Made by a program: the position numbers and the translations under genes
Part shown: positions 23,241 to 24,453 of the stretch, in pieces
Layout: each line of letters begins with the position of its first letter
Numbering within the stretch: the first letter of the stretch is position 1
The notes under the pieces: generated by a model
What the model saw: the letters and a program-made list of their open reading frames with translations, nothing else
Told to the model about the DNA's origin: nothing
The model's database searches: none
DNA from: Pontiellaceae bacterium
Lineage (GTDB): Bacteria > Verrucomicrobiota > Kiritimatiellia > Kiritimatiellales > Pontiellaceae
Direction of reading: 5' to 3'
Length of the DNA stretch: 24,453 bases
NCBI GenBank assembly: GCA_016937035.1
Contig: JAFGWS010000098.1
Span: 1-24,453, forward strand

Positions 23241-24453
23241 TTATACGCCGTGCAAGGTGGACTTAAACGGTTTAACCAGCGCGTCGATATCGACTTCAAC
23301 GGCGTCTTTAACGACGAGTTTTTTGGAATCATTCGCGGTGCCGATTTTCTGCACCGGAAGTCCGGCGAAGAGCGCTTCAAACTTGGCCGCATTTTTGGGC
23401 GCAACGGAGACGATAAATCGGCTGTTTGATTCGGAGAACAACTGCGTGGCCGCATCAAATTCTCCGACGACCGACAGGTCCACGTCGGCGCCGAGCTGTC
23501 CGCCGATGCACATGAGCGCCAGCGATACCGCCAGTCCGCCCTTGGTCGGCGTGGTAGCCGACTTCAGCAGTTCGGCGTCGGTCGCTTTGTTCATGGCGGC
23601 GTAGATCTTCAGTGCGGTTTTGCCGTCTACGGTAGGGACATTTCCGCCATAGTTTTCCGGCGCGCCCTGCGCTTCGGCGAGCATGCGGTAATAAGCAGAG
23701 GCACCCAGTTCATCCTTTGTTTCGCCGATCACATAAATCACATCGCCGGCATTTTTGAGCGGCATCGTGACCGCTTTGGAGACGTCGTCGATCTGTCCCA
23801 GCGAGGAGATCAGCAGCGTCGGCGGAATCGAGATTTTCTTGCCGCCGCGCGTGGAGTCGTTTTTGCACGAGTCTTTGCCGGAAACCGCAGGGGTTTTGTA
23901 GAGCGTGGTGTAGTCGTAGAGCGCCTTGTTGGCGCGGACGAGCTGCGCCATTTTATACGCGCCGTCGGGCGTCTTTTCAGATTCCACCGGGTCGGGCCAG
24001 CAGAAGTTGTCGAGAATCGCAATGCGGTCGAGCGCGCCGCCGACGGCAATGATGCGCCGAACGGCTTCGTCGATCACCGATGCAGTCATGTGATAGGTGT
24101 CGATATCGGAGAACCACGGATTGATCCCCTCCGCGAGCACCGCGCCGCGGTTGCTCTCGTATTCAATCCGCATAATGGTGGCGTCCGACGGCACATCGGC
24201 ATTCACACCGACATATGGTTTCACCACGCTCAGACCCTTCACTTCGCCGTCATAGATGCGGCTTTTAAATTCGCGCGAGCAAATGTTGAGATCGCCCATC
24301 AGCTGGGTCAGCGTTTCGGAATAGTCTGATTTCTTCTCAACGACCGGAGCCGGAATGGTCGGCGTTTTCCATACGCCCGGCATCACCAGCGTCGGGCAGC
24401 CGGTTTCGTAGAGGAAATCCATATCGAGGCTGGCGATCACCTTGCCGTCGTAT
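23241..24453 (-). CDS. purL: Phosphoribosylformylglycinamidine synthase, C-terminal part (partial)
   Basis: PurL converts FGAR and glutamine to FGAM in purine synthesis. Only the last 403 or so residues are in the window; the gene runs off the right edge. Visible: ASLDMDFLYETGCP, DGEVKGLSVVKPYVG, then MRIEYESNRGAVLAEGINPWFSD, TPAVSGKDSCKNDS (a hallmark of the second PurL half), and PTKGGLAVSLALMCIGGQLGADVDLS. The chain ends after the AIRS-type C-terminal domain with no glutaminase domain, so a separate PurQ is expected elsewhere. The stop TAA at 23241-23243 is intact. Confidence 0.92.
   Translation of the reverse strand, partial: YDGKVIASLDMDFLYETGCPTLVMPGVWKTPTIPAPVVEKKSDYSETLTQLMGDLNICSREFKSRIYDGEVKGLSVVKPYVGVNADVPSDATIMRIEYESNRGAVLAEGINPWFSDIDTYHMTASVIDEAVRRIIAVGGALDRIAILDNFCWPDPVESEKTPDGAYKMAQLVRANKALYDYTTLYKTPAVSGKDSCKNDSTRGGKKISIPPTLLISSLGQIDDVSKAVTMPLKNAGDVIYVIGETKDELGASAYYRMLAEAQGAPENYGGNVPTVDGKTALKIYAAMNKATDAELLKSATTPTKGGLAVSLALMCIGGQLGADVDLSVVGEFDAATQLFSESNSRFIVSVAPKNAAKFEALFAGLPVQKIGTANDSKKLVVKDAVEVDIDALVKPFKSTLHGV

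Noticed and set aside
1..24453. CRISPR arrays, tRNA and rRNA genes
   Set aside because: I saw no regularly spaced direct repeats with unique spacers, no cloverleaf ending in a T-arm pattern, and no rRNA-like conserved sequence on either strand.

Overview
The window looks like a bacterial chromosome from the PVC superphylum, most likely Kiritimatiellota or a relative. This is an inference from protein style: a TIGR03790-type exported protein, pseudopilin-like C-termini of the kind common in Verrucomicrobia and relatives, a family 43 glycoside hydrolase with a twin-arginine leader, and envelope genes of a Gram-negative cell. No rRNA or other phylogenetic marker is present to prove it.

Positions 1-2633 are an AT-richer accessory segment. 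It opens with what looks like the end of an IS21-type element (two direct repeats). This is fused in frame to a GHKL ATPase/PD-(D/E)XK nuclease-like protein that has lost its N-terminus. An interrupted small reading frame and a type II toxin-antitoxin pair follow. All four frames are chained by overlapping stop/start codons.

Positions 2856-11883 form a long, tightly packed plus-strand gene run: a LolC/E-type permease, an exported protein built from LWPxY-type repeats, MlaE, MlaF and MlaD (retrograde phospholipid transport), a TIGR03790 protein, TsaE and TsaB (tRNA t6A modification), and an HI0933/YhiN-type flavoprotein. Many neighbours overlap by 4-8 bases. The run ends at a bidirectional terminator shared with a convergent flagellin gene, which has a good sigma-28-like promoter.

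Positions 13238-17074 are a minus-strand operon: purN, a PhzF-like protein, rimB (retropepsin-like protease), rimK (glutamate ligase) and an aspartoacylase/AstE-like zinc hydrolase. The last three look like a module that adds and removes glutamate or a similar group on proteins or peptides. A decayed IS110-type transposase end lies upstream of purN.

Positions 17605-19436 hold two plus-strand exported proteins, an MBL-fold hydrolase and a GH43-like enzyme. Positions 19552-22842 hold two tandem minus-strand paralogues in which a roughly 400-residue exported domain is joined to a pseudopilin-like C-terminus. The two copies carry different pseudopilin types and share a nearly identical central patch that suggests gene conversion. 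This pair is the most unusual thing in the window. After a gene-free stretch with small palindromic repeats, the window ends inside purL (minus strand, C-terminal part only).
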